A DNA stretch of 56,545 nucleotides from CAZSXS01 sp964611385 (GTDB taxonomy: Bacteria > Bacillota > Clostridia > Lachnospirales > CAYPQA01): NCBI GenBank assembly GCA_964611385.1, contig CAZSXS010000007.1:1-56545 (forward strand). The letters are read 5' to 3'. The position numbers were made by a program, and so were the translations under genes. Below, one piece after another: positions 38,957 through 47,296 of this stretch. Numbering within the stretch: the stretch's first letter is position 1; each line of letters begins with the position of its first letter. The notes beneath the pieces are model-generated. The model was not told the origin of the DNA. It did no database searches and was given only the letters and a program-made list of their open reading frames with translations.

Positions 38957-39760
38957 ATGCTGGCGATTGATTATCATTGTCATACAAATTATTCGACGGA
39001 TTCCAAGGCTCCAATGGAGTCCATGGTACAAAGAGCAATAGAGCTAGGCTTGGAGGAAATCGCGCTGACCGATCATGTAGACTACCAAGGAGACGGAACC
39101 GCGTTTCCACATCAGATTGATTATGACGACTACGTTCGAACCCTTGAGGCTCTGAAAGACAAGTACAGCGGGAAAATCCGCCTCACCCTGGGAGTAGAGA
39201 TCGGCCTGGGTCCGCATTTGGTTCAACAGATTGAAAGCTTCACAAAGAGCCAGGCCTTTGAATTTATCATTGGATCCTCTCATGATGTCGGAGGCGTTGA
39301 CTTGTATTGGGGGAATTTTTTTGGAAATAAAAGCAAGAGAGAAGCCTTTACACTCTACTTTGCTGAAGTATTGACCAATGTAAAAACTTTTTCCGACTTC
39401 TGTGTGTATGGGCACTTGGATTATTTAGTACGCTATTCAAAATATCCAGACAACGAGCTGCGTTATGAGGAGTACAAGGAAAAAATTGACGCGATTCTAA
39501 AGGCTCTCATTGAAAGAGGAAAAGGACTGGAGCTGAACACCTCTGGGTATCGCTACAATTTAAACCAAGTCCATCCGAAACTTGAGATCTTAAAGCAATA
39601 TAAGGCCTTAGGGGGCGAGATCGTTACTGTCGGTTCCGATGCGCATCGACCAGAGGATCTCTACAAGAACTTTAAAGAAGCTTATGCGTTGCTAGAGGCC
39701 GCAGGTTTTTCGTCGGTATTTGTGTATCGGGATTTAAAACCACTTGGAATAAAAATATAA
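38957..39760 (+). CDS. PHP-domain phosphatase, histidinol-phosphatase (HisJ) family
   Basis: The 267-residue protein has the PHP metal-binding signature: DYHCHTNYSTDS near the N-terminus, LTDHVDYQG, GVEIGLG, IIGSSHDV, YGHLDYLVRY and the C-terminal GSDAHRPEDLY. HisJ-type enzymes dephosphorylate histidinol phosphate; without neighbouring his genes the substrate here is not certain, and a different phosphoester is possible. AAGGAAGGAA precedes the ATG. Confidence 0.9.
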   Translation: MLAIDYHCHTNYSTDSKAPMESMVQRAIELGLEEIALTDHVDYQGDGTAFPHQIDYDDYVRTLEALKDKYSGKIRLTLGVEIGLGPHLVQQIESFTKSQAFEFIIGSSHDVGGVDLYWGNFFGNKSKREAFTLYFAEVLTNVKTFSDFCVYGHLDYLVRYSKYPDNELRYEEYKEKIDAILKALIERGKGLELNTSGYRYNLNQVHPKLEILKQYKALGGEIVTVGSDAHRPEDLYKNFKEAYALLEAAGFSSVFVYRDLKPLGIKI

Positions 39761-39879
39761 AAAAACATACTTTTGACACAAATAAGGTTTATACTTTTGC
39801 AAAATCAATTGATGCAATTTTATCAGTCCTTGAGTTGCTAAAGAGGACTATAAAAGCTGCAGAAGAAGGAGGAATTTTT

Positions 39880-40146
39880 ATGAAAATGAAAAAGTTATTG
39901 GCTGTTGGCGTTATGGTTGTAGCCATTGCAGCAGGAACAGTTAATGTTTTAGCCGCTAGTAGGGTACGCACCCAAGTAGCAACCATCCCAACAGTAACCA
40001 GAACCGCCATAAACACCTACAATTGTAACGTGAATGGCGTTTGTACCTACAGCGAAGACGGAGTCTGCATCTACAATACAACCGGTGTTAGACCCGCACA
40101 AGGAAGAGGCGGCTGCGGCGGCCAAGGCGCTTGCACTGTGCAATAA
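39880..40146 (+). CDS. Small secreted cysteine-rich peptide
   Basis: The 88-residue product has a clear signal peptide (KMKKLLAVGVMVVAIAAGTV.. cleaving near VLA-A) and a mature part of about 63 residues. The C-terminal part has five cysteines (49, 55, 63, 79, 85), with C-x5-C at both ends, a repeated NGVCTYSEDGVCIYN pattern, and a glycine-rich GRGGCGGQGAC end. AAGGAGG (867-873 of the 39-kb block) supports ATG 39880; the longer ORF from 39835 was rejected. No family is recognised; a secreted peptide, toxin-like or metal-binding role is possible but unproven. A terminator follows. Confidence 0.8.
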   Translation: MKMKKLLAVGVMVVAIAAGTVNVLAASRVRTQVATIPTVTRTAINTYNCNVNGVCTYSEDGVCIYNTTGVRPAQGRGGCGGQGACTVQ

Positions 40147-40220
40147 AGCCCTTTCCGTAGAACCTGGCAACTGAACAAAAGCTTGCAATCGGACAAAATC
40201 CTTGTTATAAGCTAAATCAA

Positions 40221-40266
40221 AAACCCCCATGAGCAAAAGCGAACATGCTTTGCTCATGAGGGTTTT
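40221..40266. terminator. Bidirectional terminator between peptide gene and iscU
   Basis: AAACCCCCATGAGCAAA pairs with TTTGCTCATGAGGGTTT with one mismatch, around an 11-nt loop, with T-rich sequence on both sides. The two flanking genes converge here. Confidence 0.8.
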
Positions 40267-40273
40267 ATTTTGT

Positions 40274-40711
40274 TTACGCTTCACAGGAGTGAAGATGTTC
40301 ATCATCATCCTCCACCGGGGGTTTAAGACCCTCAATGGTAATGTTGTTCTTTTGCGCATAATCCCAAAGGGCAGCGTGAAGGGCTTCTTCTGCCAAAACA
40401 GAGCAATGCACCTTGACGGCAGGCAAGCCGCCCAGTTCGTCCATTACAGCCTTGTTGGTAATTTTAAGGGCTTCTTCTATCGTCTTGCCCTTAACCATCT
40501 CTGTAGCCATACTGCTGGTTGCAACGGCAGCTCCGCAGCCGAAGGTTTTAAACTTGGCATCCAAAATAACGCCGTCCTCTATTCTTAAAGACACCTTCAT
40601 AATGTCGCCACATTTTGCATTTCCAACCGTGCCAACTCCGCTTGCCTCTTCGATTTCTCCTACGTTTCTTGGATTACTGAAATGATCCATAACCTTTTCT
40701 GTATATAACAT
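40274..40711 (-). CDS. iscU: Iron-sulfur cluster scaffold protein IscU/NifU-like
   Basis: The scaffold on which Fe-S clusters are built with sulfur from IscS. The 145-residue protein has the three conserved cysteines in GNAKCGD, FGCGAAVATSS and VHCSVLAEEAL, with the cluster-modulating aspartate in AKCGD. The C-terminal tail beyond the IscU core ends DDDEHLHSCEA, acidic and His/Cys-containing, which is unusual. AGGAGG precedes ATG 40711. It is the last gene of iscR-iscS-iscU. Confidence 0.95.
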   Translation of the reverse strand: MLYTEKVMDHFSNPRNVGEIEEASGVGTVGNAKCGDIMKVSLRIEDGVILDAKFKTFGCGAAVATSSMATEMVKGKTIEEALKITNKAVMDELGGLPAVKVHCSVLAEEALHAALWDYAQKNNITIEGLKPPVEDDDEHLHSCEA

Positions 40712-40771
40712 TTTTTTATCCTCCTCGTGCTTATTCTCAGTCTTTGAACAAGACTGATTCTATTCATATCT

Positions 40772-41926
40772 TTATCCCAAAGGTGACATGTCGCGTAAGC
40801 GCTGTACAATGGGGGGTAACTCCTGTAAAAAGTAGTCAATTTCTTCCGCAGTGTTCTCCTTACTCAAGGTCACACGAAGGGAGCCGTGGGCTTTTTCGTG
40901 GGGTACACCCAGGGCTAAAAGAACATGAGAGGGATCCAAAGAGCCCGAAGTGCAGGCCGAACCACTGGAAGCCGATATACCCTTCATATCTAGGAGCAAA
41001 AGCAAAGATTCTCCCTCAATGAACGCAAAGGAAATATTTGCATTTCCTGGTAGGCGCTTTTCACGGTCGCCGTTTAAGGATGCATTGGGTACGCTCTTTA
41101 ATACTCCATCTATGAGTTTGTTCCTTAAAGCCAAAATCTTTTCGGTTTTTTCTGGGATTTCTTGAACTGAAAGTTCCAACGCCTTCCCAAAGCCAACTAT
41201 GCCTGCCACGTTTTCCGTCCCAGCTCGTTTGTTGCTCTCCTGAGCGCCTCCGTGAATAAAGGCGCCAAGCTTGATCCCTTTTCTGACATACAAGGCTCCT
41301 ACTCCCTTGGGGCCGTTCACCTTATGGGAAGAAAGGGTCATAAGGTCTATATTCATTTCCTGCACATCAATGGCCACCTGCCCCACTGCCTGCACGGCAT
41401 CTGTATGGAAGAATATGCCTTTCGAGCGGGCAAGCTCACCGATCTCCTTGATCGGTTGAATAACACCCACTTCATTATTGGCAAACATAATGGAAATTAG
41501 AATGGTTTCCTCTGTTATGGCAGCCTTTAAGGTATCTAGGTTTACGATCCCATTTGCTTCAACAGGCAGATAGGTGACTTTGTAGCCTTTTTTCTCCAGG
41601 TAGGCGCAGGTATGCAGCACGGCATGGTGCTCGATGGAAAGCGTGATAATATGCTTTCCCTTTGCGCTATAGTTTTCGGCTATGCCCTTGATGGCCCAGT
41701 TGTCAGCCTCCGTGCCACCACCTGTAAAATAAACTTCCCCAGGTGCCGCATGAATAGCCTTGGCGATTTTTTCCCTAGCCTGGTCGATAGCCTTCTTGCT
41801 TCGGCGAGCAATCTCATAAATGCTGGATGGATTTCCAAAGTTTTCCTTTAGGTAGGGAAGCATTTCCTCAAAGACCTCGGGCCGGATAGGAGTTGTGGCC
41901 GCATGATCAAAATATATTCGTTTCAT
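40772..41926 (-). CDS. iscS: Cysteine desulfurase
   Basis: A PLP enzyme that takes sulfur from cysteine for Fe-S clusters and other sulfur carriers. The 384 residues show YFDHAATTPIRPEV, the TGGGTEADNWAI region, HTDAVQAVGQ and the PLP lysine in LSSHKVNGPKG. The active-site cysteine loop SSGSACTSGSLDPS is present. I chose ATG 41926 because AAGGA lies 8 bp upstream; the ATG at 41935 is too close to that site. It lies 104 bp after iscR. Confidence 0.96.
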   Translation of the reverse strand: MKRIYFDHAATTPIRPEVFEEMLPYLKENFGNPSSIYEIARRSKKAIDQAREKIAKAIHAAPGEVYFTGGGTEADNWAIKGIAENYSAKGKHIITLSIEHHAVLHTCAYLEKKGYKVTYLPVEANGIVNLDTLKAAITEETILISIMFANNEVGVIQPIKEIGELARSKGIFFHTDAVQAVGQVAIDVQEMNIDLMTLSSHKVNGPKGVGALYVRKGIKLGAFIHGGAQESNKRAGTENVAGIVGFGKALELSVQEIPEKTEKILALRNKLIDGVLKSVPNASLNGDREKRLPGNANISFAFIEGESLLLLLDMKGISASSGSACTSGSLDPSHVLLALGVPHEKAHGSLRVTLSKENTAEEIDYFLQELPPIVQRLRDMSPLG

Positions 41927-42030
41927 TATCTTCATCCTTTCAACAGCCCATGGCTGCTTTTTCCCCCACCATGCAAGAAATTCCAAGCATGGATCTGTCG
42001 GCCATGGCTACCGTATTTTTATATTAAAAA

Positions 42031-42453
42031 TTATTCTTCCAACTTACAAACTAACTGAGACAGGGTAATCGAATCTAAAACGTCATTCAAACGTTCATAG
42101 AGCTTTTCCCAAACTGGGCGAGTAGTACAATTTTCACAGCTATAGGGGCCGCAGCTTCCGGTATCACTACCAGCTACGCACTCCACCGGGTACAGAGCAC
42201 CTTCCAGCGCTCGGAGCACGGCACCCACCGTTACCACATCAGGGTCAACATTCAGCATATACCCCCCCTGAGAACCGCGAATACTTTTCACAAAGTCAGC
42301 TTTTTTTAAAACAGCCATAAGCTGCTCCAAATAAGGCTCCGAAAGGTTTTGTCGTTCAGCAATACTTTTTAAGGTAACACACTGACCGTCACTATGGGCA
42401 ACCAAGTCTAGCAGCGCCCGCAATCCGTAGCGGCCTCTTGTGGAAATTTTCAT
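42031..42453 (-). CDS. iscR: Rrf2-family regulator, IscR-like
   Basis: The 140-residue protein starts MKISTRGRYGLRALLDLVAHSD and has the winged helix SIAERQNLSEPYLEQLMAVLKKADFV and RGSQGGYML. The region CVAGSDTGSCGPYSCENC contains four cysteines, enough for the Fe-S cluster of IscR-type sensors; CymR-type members lack these. It probably senses Fe-S status and represses its own operon. Dyads overlap the promoter just upstream (42469-42502). Confidence 0.93.
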   Translation of the reverse strand: MKISTRGRYGLRALLDLVAHSDGQCVTLKSIAERQNLSEPYLEQLMAVLKKADFVKSIRGSQGGYMLNVDPDVVTVGAVLRALEGALYPVECVAGSDTGSCGPYSCENCTTRPVWEKLYERLNDVLDSITLSQLVCKLEE

Positions 42454-42468
42454 ATTTAACCTCCAATC

Positions 42469-42502
42469 GGTATAAAAATTAATTCATACCAACTTACTTG
42501 GT
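42469..42502. promoter_or_regulatory. Putative IscR operator dyads
   Basis: Two overlapping inverted repeats lie between the -10 box and the iscR start: GGTAT..ATACC (42469-42490, 12-bp spacer) and ACCAA.cttac.TTGGT (42488-42502). This is where an autoregulating Rrf2 repressor would bind. Binding is inferred. Confidence 0.55.
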
Positions 42503-42504
42503 TT

Positions 42505-42534
42505 AATATACACCCAAAGAGAAGATTTTGTCAA
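42505..42534 (-). promoter_or_regulatory. Sigma-A promoter of the isc operon
   Basis: On the minus strand TTGACA (42534-42529), an 18-bp spacer and TATATT (42510-42505), adjoining the dyads described at 42469-42502. Confidence 0.75.
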
Positions 42535-42553
42535 TAGAAAAAAAGAGAGCTTT

Positions 42554-42863
42554 CTAAAACCTTGGGGGAGGAAGGGAAAAACTTTTTCAAACGGCGAAAA
42601 AGTTTTTCCCTTCCTCCCCCAAGCCTCCTCCATCCCTTTTCAAAAAGCCGGACATGGGTATAGTATCAATCCCACGGATATTTGAAAGACCAAAAAAAGC
42701 TGTTGCAACCTAAATTCAGGTAGCAACAGCTTTTTAGTTGTGATTGATATATGTAGCCGCTTTAATATTTAGCAAGCAGCTTCCTTCTTGTAATCGTGAT
42801 AAACTGGGTCTTTCAAAATTTCCGTAGGATCCATACCTCACCCATGTCCGGCTTTTTTGAAAG
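42554..42863. repeat. Structured hairpin element, copy A
   Basis: A non-coding element of about 310 bp. From the left: CTAAAAC; a perfect 28-bp hairpin (42561-42588 with 42596-42623, loop AAACGGC); a C-rich spacer; an inverted repeat pair with core AAAGCCGGACATGGGT (42636-42659) and its complement (42840-42863); a second inner inverted repeat containing TTTGAAAGACC (42669-42691 and 42807-42830); and a central hairpin AAAAAGCTGTTGC/GCAACAGCTTTTT (42694-42706, 42723-42735). The right-hand G-rich hairpin seen in copy B is missing. It fills the gap between the GNAT gene and iscR. No ORF or transposase is inside. Confidence 0.85.
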
Positions 42864-42882
42864 GCCCAATAAACTTTATGCA

Positions 42883-43476
42883 TCAGATCAATAGCATTTT
42901 TGAATACTTCTCCAAAATGGCCGTCCTATCTTCACTGTGCAAATCATGAATCGAAAGCGTTTCTGATGGATTGATGGTGTAGCTGATCAGATTTTTTTGC
43001 AGCCAAATTACATCGTGCCACTGGGAGAATTTATATCCCACATTGGTATATGTACCGACGGTTTTGAAGCCTTGAGCTTTGTGAAATTCAAGACTTGTGT
43101 CGTTGGGGATAGTAATTCCGGCATAGACATTGTAGTAGCCCTGCCTTTGCAGGAATTCAAACAAGCAGTTATAGAGGGCGGTTGCTACTTTTTTTCTATG
43201 AAAATTTGAAAAAATATAAATGGATGATTCTACTGACCAATTGTAGGCCGCTCTTTCTCTGTGCTTTGTTGCGAAGGTGTAGCCAATGATGTTTCCGTTC
43301 TGCTCGCAGACCAGGTATGGAAGTCGCTTGCTAATGTTTGCGATTCGATTTTGCATTTCGTCTAAAGTAGGTGCTTCGTACTCAAAGGTTACGCTGGTGT
43401 TGCTTACATAGGGTGCATAAATATCCAATATGCTTTCTGCATCCTCTACAGTTACCAATCTTATTTTGCTGCTCAT
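42883..43476 (-). CDS. GNAT acetyltransferase, phosphinothricin-acetyltransferase-like
   Basis: The 197-residue protein resembles the Pat group of GNAT enzymes: IRLVTVEDAESILDIYAPYV, TFEYEAPTLDEM, YNWSVESSIYI, then the acetyl-CoA loop region FHRKKVATALYNCLFEFL, and ITIPNDTSLEFHKAQGFKTVGTY. The usual Q/R-x2-G-x-G/A loop glycine is replaced in RKKVATA. The last 35 residues are extra. Substrates of such proteins are often methionine sulfoximine-like amino acids, but it is not certain here. A hairpin element lies just downstream. Confidence 0.87.
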   Translation of the reverse strand: MSSKIRLVTVEDAESILDIYAPYVSNTSVTFEYEAPTLDEMQNRIANISKRLPYLVCEQNGNIIGYTFATKHRERAAYNWSVESSIYIFSNFHRKKVATALYNCLFEFLQRQGYYNVYAGITIPNDTSLEFHKAQGFKTVGTYTNVGYKFSQWHDVIWLQKNLISYTINPSETLSIHDLHSEDRTAILEKYSKMLLI

Positions 43477-43527
43477 CTTTTATCCCCTTTACTTTGTCTG
43501 CTTTTTAGGCATTTCCATTCCAATGCC

Positions 43528-44814
43528 TTATGGTTGCTGAATTACAAATCTGTTTAACAGTTTGATGGTTTTTTCCGCCTCGTTGACGACCGCTTCTGCT
43601 TCCAGCCCCAACACTTTTAATTCCTTAAGCTTGTAGTGCTTTTCTCCGTCAATGGTTAAAAAATTCTTTGGCATGGCGACCTCCGCCGTTTCCACATTGA
43701 AGTCATATTGCAGCGATAACTCAGAAATATAGATTTCACTGTCTATTTTAAACGCTTTGAAAGGAGAACGCAAGAGGGTTTTAGTTGGATTTTTCGAATC
43801 AGATACTTCTACCTCGCTTAAAAATTTACCGTTTAAGGCCTTTGTATAGGCTTTGGTAATTTCCTCTTGATCAGTGATCAAATAATTTTCTGTACCAGAA
43901 AAATCTATCTCGCTGTAATTTAAGTAGTTGATGGCCTTGACCCGTGGGTAGGCAGACAGTTGCTTGTAGCTTTCTTGAATTTTGGCAGCTGCTTCCTTGG
44001 TGTAATAGCTATATTCCTTGGTACTGAAATGGCTGACGGCTATGAAGACGGCAATGGGCTTATCCTTTTGAAACAAATTATAAAAATAATCAAAGGCTGC
44101 CATCAGTGCTTCACTGTAACTACCATTCTCCACCGGGAAGACCAAGCTGATGGCCGCCCAATCAGCTGCCTCCCCTGGATCATAATACAAGCTGTCGATG
44201 CTGGTGCTGCTTAAACCGAAGACCAAGGCTGCATTAGGTGCATAGCGGTCGAAGCTTGCACGGGCGACTTTGAAGAATTCAAGATAGTCGTTAGGATCCA
44301 GGCCCAGGCTCTTGGGATCATGGTAAAGCTCCACCAGCACCGGAACCTTATATTCGCCCAGGGCTTGAGCCGTCTTTTGCAAAAGGGCTCGATCAAAGGG
44401 ATTTTGCAGGGGTGGAGTGAGTAAAAAAAAGGGGATTTTATCCTTTGCAGCCATGCCCAGTATCCATTCCACCGGAACCTCCTTTCCCAGCTCCAACTCA
44501 TAGACATACATGGCATGAGACTTTGTTTTATCTTCAAAGCTTGCAAATGAGGAGAGGCTTTTGTCAAAAATCATGTTCGCTCCCGCGTAAATTCCCGATT
44601 TCGGCTCATATAAAGAAAGCCTACACCCATGCGTATAATACAAGGTATAGGCTTCTTGACCGGAAGCGTTTGCTATTAAGTTTTGTGGGACACTACTGCT
44701 TAGGCTTTCATTTGCTTCAAGAACAAACTCTGAATTTTTGTATTCTCTCGCACAGGAACAAAGCCAAAGCGTCAGACTCAGAATCATCAACAATACAAGT
44801 GTCTTTTTAAACAT
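43528..44814 (-). CDS. Lipoprotein with GH26-like barrel domain
   Basis: The 428-residue protein has a lipobox (LWLCSC, lipidated Cys near residue 21). Residues about 50-330 look like a TIM-barrel of the GH26-like mannanase type: YVYELELGKEVPVEWILGMA, FFLLTPPLQNPFD, VLVELYHDPKSLG, and WAAISLVFPVENG. The C-terminus (about 345-428) resembles a copper-amine-oxidase-N-like stalk (FLTIDGEKHYKLKEL). Catalytic glutamates of true GH26 enzymes are not obvious, so enzymatic activity is uncertain. It is likely surface-exposed. Confidence 0.72.
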   Translation of the reverse strand: MFKKTLVLLMILSLTLWLCSCAREYKNSEFVLEANESLSSSVPQNLIANASGQEAYTLYYTHGCRLSLYEPKSGIYAGANMIFDKSLSSFASFEDKTKSHAMYVYELELGKEVPVEWILGMAAKDKIPFFLLTPPLQNPFDRALLQKTAQALGEYKVPVLVELYHDPKSLGLDPNDYLEFFKVARASFDRYAPNAALVFGLSSTSIDSLYYDPGEAADWAAISLVFPVENGSYSEALMAAFDYFYNLFQKDKPIAVFIAVSHFSTKEYSYYTKEAAAKIQESYKQLSAYPRVKAINYLNYSEIDFSGTENYLITDQEEITKAYTKALNGKFLSEVEVSDSKNPTKTLLRSPFKAFKIDSEIYISELSLQYDFNVETAEVAMPKNFLTIDGEKHYKLKELKVLGLEAEAVVNEAEKTIKLLNRFVIQQP

Positions 44815-44886
44815 AGGGAACCTCCGTTTCGGGTTTGATTGAACTTCATAAAAGCGTACGGCTGCTTAGGATTCTTACTGACAATC

Positions 44887-45414
44887 TTAAGGATTTTTTT
44901 GCTCTTCTTTTTTCTCCAAATACCGGTTCACTGCCTCCAAATAATGTACAAAGAAACCGTGCTTGTTTTTGACCAGGTATTCTTTGTCAAAGGCCTCATA
45001 GGGGATCGATTTTCGCTCTTGCTGCTCCCAAAAGACCTTTAAGTCCTCAAAGGGCAGAAAATAATACTCATCAAAGATTTTAAAGTATACAAGCAAAAAA
45101 GCAATCCCCTTATGTCCTACAAATTCTCCCATAAAAGCAATCTGATGCTTATGAATATTGGATAGAGGGAGACTTTTGGAGGCGGTTTCCTTGGCATCAA
45201 AGGCCAAGGCGTAGCCCTGGGCAAGGCCTATGTAATCTACGGTGCTTTGTTGCTCAAAATATCCGTCTTTGATTCTCTTGTCTTCAAATTTCACAGGGAC
45301 GATGGGCGTTGGAATTTTTTGGATCAAGGCCAGGCCTTTGGCCCTATATCGTTCGTTTGTTAGGTTCAGAAGCTCCTCAAAGGTGCTTCCTCTTAGTCCT
45401 CTTGTGTTCCACAT
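44887..45414 (-). CDS. recU: Holliday junction resolvase RecU
   Basis: RecU cleaves Holliday junctions in Firmicutes. The 175-residue protein has GLRGSTFEELLNLTNERYR, IPTPIVPVKF, and the catalytic core STVDYIGLAQGYALAFDAKET with the E/D and K residues, then HKHQIAFM. Length matches the family. RecU is usually next to a PBP1 gene; here it lies between a lipoprotein and a polysaccharide deacetylase. Confidence 0.93.
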   Translation of the reverse strand: MWNTRGLRGSTFEELLNLTNERYRAKGLALIQKIPTPIVPVKFEDKRIKDGYFEQQSTVDYIGLAQGYALAFDAKETASKSLPLSNIHKHQIAFMGEFVGHKGIAFLLVYFKIFDEYYFLPFEDLKVFWEQQERKSIPYEAFDKEYLVKNKHGFFVHYLEAVNRYLEKKEEQKNP

Positions 45415-45448
45415 AGCGTTCTCCTTCGTATACTCAGCGGTTTAACCC

Positions 45449-46336
45449 TTACATCTTACTGATCAAGCGTTTAAAAAAATGCTCCGTGCTTTCTCCATAA
45501 GGACGATTAAACCGTTTGATAACCATAAAGCCCATCCCTTTTTCAATGCGGTTCATGCCCTCACTGGCCCTATAGACAACCTTGAAGCCAAAGGACTTCA
45601 TGATATCATCCGACTCCTTTGAAAACTCTCCAAATGGATAGGCAAAGGTACTGGGGGTATAGCCCAGCTTCTCTTGCATTAAATCCTGTAGTCTCAAAAC
45701 ATCCCCCTCTAAGGCATGTTCGTAATCCGATACGCTTTCATAGCGTCCTTTCCGAACCCCGACGCGTTTGCCCGACTTTTCATGCATATCATAGGAATGA
45801 TTTTGGATTTCCACTAGGCCAGATTCCACCATTTCTTTGGCCTGCTCCCAGTTCAAGTGCGAGTACTTCACATTTTGCTTGCCGCTATAGGCGATCTCGT
45901 TGGTTTGCTTTCCGATGATGGAGATGACTGCCTTCATATTATACTTTTGCAGTAAAGGATAGGCATAAACATAGTTGCTATAGTACCCGTCATCAAAGGT
46001 GATGAGTATGGGCTTTTCGGGTAGGGTGCTGAAAAATTCTTCCGTATAACTGATTAATTCTTCCATTAAGACCGGCGTAAAGCCTTGCTCCTTGATATAC
46101 TTTAAATCTTGCTCTAGAACCTGGGGTGTAATCACATACTTGCTACCCTTGGACGAATCCGAAGAAATGTGATGATACATAATACAAGGCACGCTGATGG
46201 CTTCCTTGCTTGCACTAAAGGTTGGGATCACACTTCTGTTTAAGAACAAGCGGCAAACGAGAGCAAAAAGAACGATCAGTAAGACGGATATGAGTAAATT
46301 TTTTTTAAGTAAAGTAAAAAACTTTTTGACAGACAT
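45449..46336 (-). CDS. Polysaccharide deacetylase with membrane anchor
   Basis: The 295-residue protein has an N-terminal membrane segment (about 15-35) followed by a NodB-like CE4 domain: CIMYHHI, PILITFDDGYYSNYVYAYPLL (metal-binding Asp pair), HLNWEQAKEM..EIQNHSYDMH (the HxxxH motif) and FAYPFGEF. CE4 enzymes deacetylate peptidoglycan, chitin-like or other GlcNAc polymers at the cell surface. ATG 46336 is chosen for its GGAGGA site, which lies within a hairpin (46343-46385). Confidence 0.9.
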   Translation of the reverse strand: MSVKKFFTLLKKNLLISVLLIVLFALVCRLFLNRSVIPTFSASKEAISVPCIMYHHISSDSSKGSKYVITPQVLEQDLKYIKEQGFTPVLMEELISYTEEFFSTLPEKPILITFDDGYYSNYVYAYPLLQKYNMKAVISIIGKQTNEIAYSGKQNVKYSHLNWEQAKEMVESGLVEIQNHSYDMHEKSGKRVGVRKGRYESVSDYEHALEGDVLRLQDLMQEKLGYTPSTFAYPFGEFSKESDDIMKSFGFKVVYRASEGMNRIEKGMGFMVIKRFNRPYGESTEHFFKRLISKM

Positions 46337-46342
46337 GAAAAA

Positions 46343-46385
46343 TCCTCCTGAAATCATTTAAACAAGTATATGATTTCGAGGAGGA
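46343..46385 (-). promoter_or_regulatory. Hairpin enclosing the ribosome site of the deacetylase gene
   Basis: On the minus strand TCCTCC.GAAATCAT and ATGATTTC.GGAGGA form a stem (6 + 8 bp with a small internal loop) that includes the GGAGGA site, followed by TTTTT directly before the ATG. It can act as an RBS-blocking hairpin, as a terminator after the DUF975 gene, or both. Confidence 0.6.
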
Positions 46386-46402
46386 CAATATAACCTGTAT
46401 CA

Positions 46403-47059
46403 TTAATTACTGCGAGGGTCTTTTTCAAAAACTGGAGGTTCCACAGGTGCTTCCATAGGTGGAACATAGGAGTAGTAATTATCCCTCAAATCTTGATAGA
46501 AAGCAGCCTTGGTTACTTGAATGTAGGGAATCAGCCAAAGGTATCCGATTCCTAAGGTGAACATGCAAAGGATGGACCACCCGATAAAGCTAAGCTCTAG
46601 GACGAAATACCGTAGCTTATGCCCCCGCATCATGTCTTTGCTCAGACTTAAAGCTTCTCTTGCACTGATCCCTGGATGGTCGGCAAGAATAAAAAAGGAT
46701 TGTGAATAGCTTAAGCCGGCAACCATTCCGGGAATGACAAACAACAGACTCCATAAAAACACAAAAAGATTGTGCAAGACAAAGAGTACCAGAGCGGAAA
46801 CAAAATTGTTAAAGCCGCTGAACAGCATTTCAACATCGGCTCGTTCTCCCCGGTAAAAGTTTAAGTAGTAAATGGATGTGCCAAGCGCAAGAGGTCCGCC
46901 TACCAAAAATGGAAGAAGAACACCAATGCCCGTTGAACTGATTCCCCCAATAAGAAGTTGAACCACCACAAAAACCAAGACAAAAGTGATGGCTTTACCC
47001 CAATTACCTTTTAATAAGTACTTTGCCTCCTGCTTTAATTCAGCACGCAGTTTAAACAT
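46403..47059 (-). CDS. DUF975 family membrane protein
   Basis: The 218-residue protein begins MFKLRAELKQEAKYLLKGNWG, typical of DUF975, followed by about five or six membrane segments (for example 22-45, 95-118, 150-175). Function unknown. AGGAGGGG precedes the ATG. The gene lies 66 bp before the deacetylase. Confidence 0.85.
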   Translation of the reverse strand: MFKLRAELKQEAKYLLKGNWGKAITFVLVFVVVQLLIGGISSTGIGVLLPFLVGGPLALGTSIYYLNFYRGERADVEMLFSGFNNFVSALVLFVLHNLFVFLWSLLFVIPGMVAGLSYSQSFFILADHPGISAREALSLSKDMMRGHKLRYFVLELSFIGWSILCMFTLGIGYLWLIPYIQVTKAAFYQDLRDNYYSYVPPMEAPVEPPVFEKDPRSN

Positions 47060-47220
47060 GATAACCCCTCCTATTTATTTGCTTCGTTTGTTTTCTTTGT
47101 ACTGGTTCTAGTCTTTACTAATTACGAATAACTCAGAAAAAAGTTTAAATTTTGCTCAATAATATTTGCAGAGCGTCCGAAATAATTTTGATGAAAAATA
47201 AACACAAAATTTTCAAATCA

Positions 47221-47250
47221 TTGAAGGCGCTAAAAAGGGAAGACTATACT
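47221..47250 (+). promoter_or_regulatory. Possible promoter of the FliK-like gene
   Basis: TTGAAG (47221-47226), an 18-bp spacer and TATACT (47245-47250) lie 47 bp before the start. No sigma-28 motif (TAAA-N15-GCCGATAA) was seen. The remaining 47060-47220 region is AT-rich without an ORF. Confidence 0.5.
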
Positions 47251-47296
47251 CAGTAACGTTCAAAAACCATGTTTCAAACGAAAGGAGGGCTTTTGA

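Noticed and set aside
39761..39879. Promoter for the cysteine-rich peptide gene from TTGACA at about 39773
   Set aside because: A TTGACA is present, but no -10 box lies at 16-18 bp; a sporulation sigma promoter is possible but cannot be supported.
42554..42863. Insertion sequence with transposase
   Set aside because: The inverted repeats suggest mobility but there is no ORF inside, so I describe it as a non-coding repeat only.
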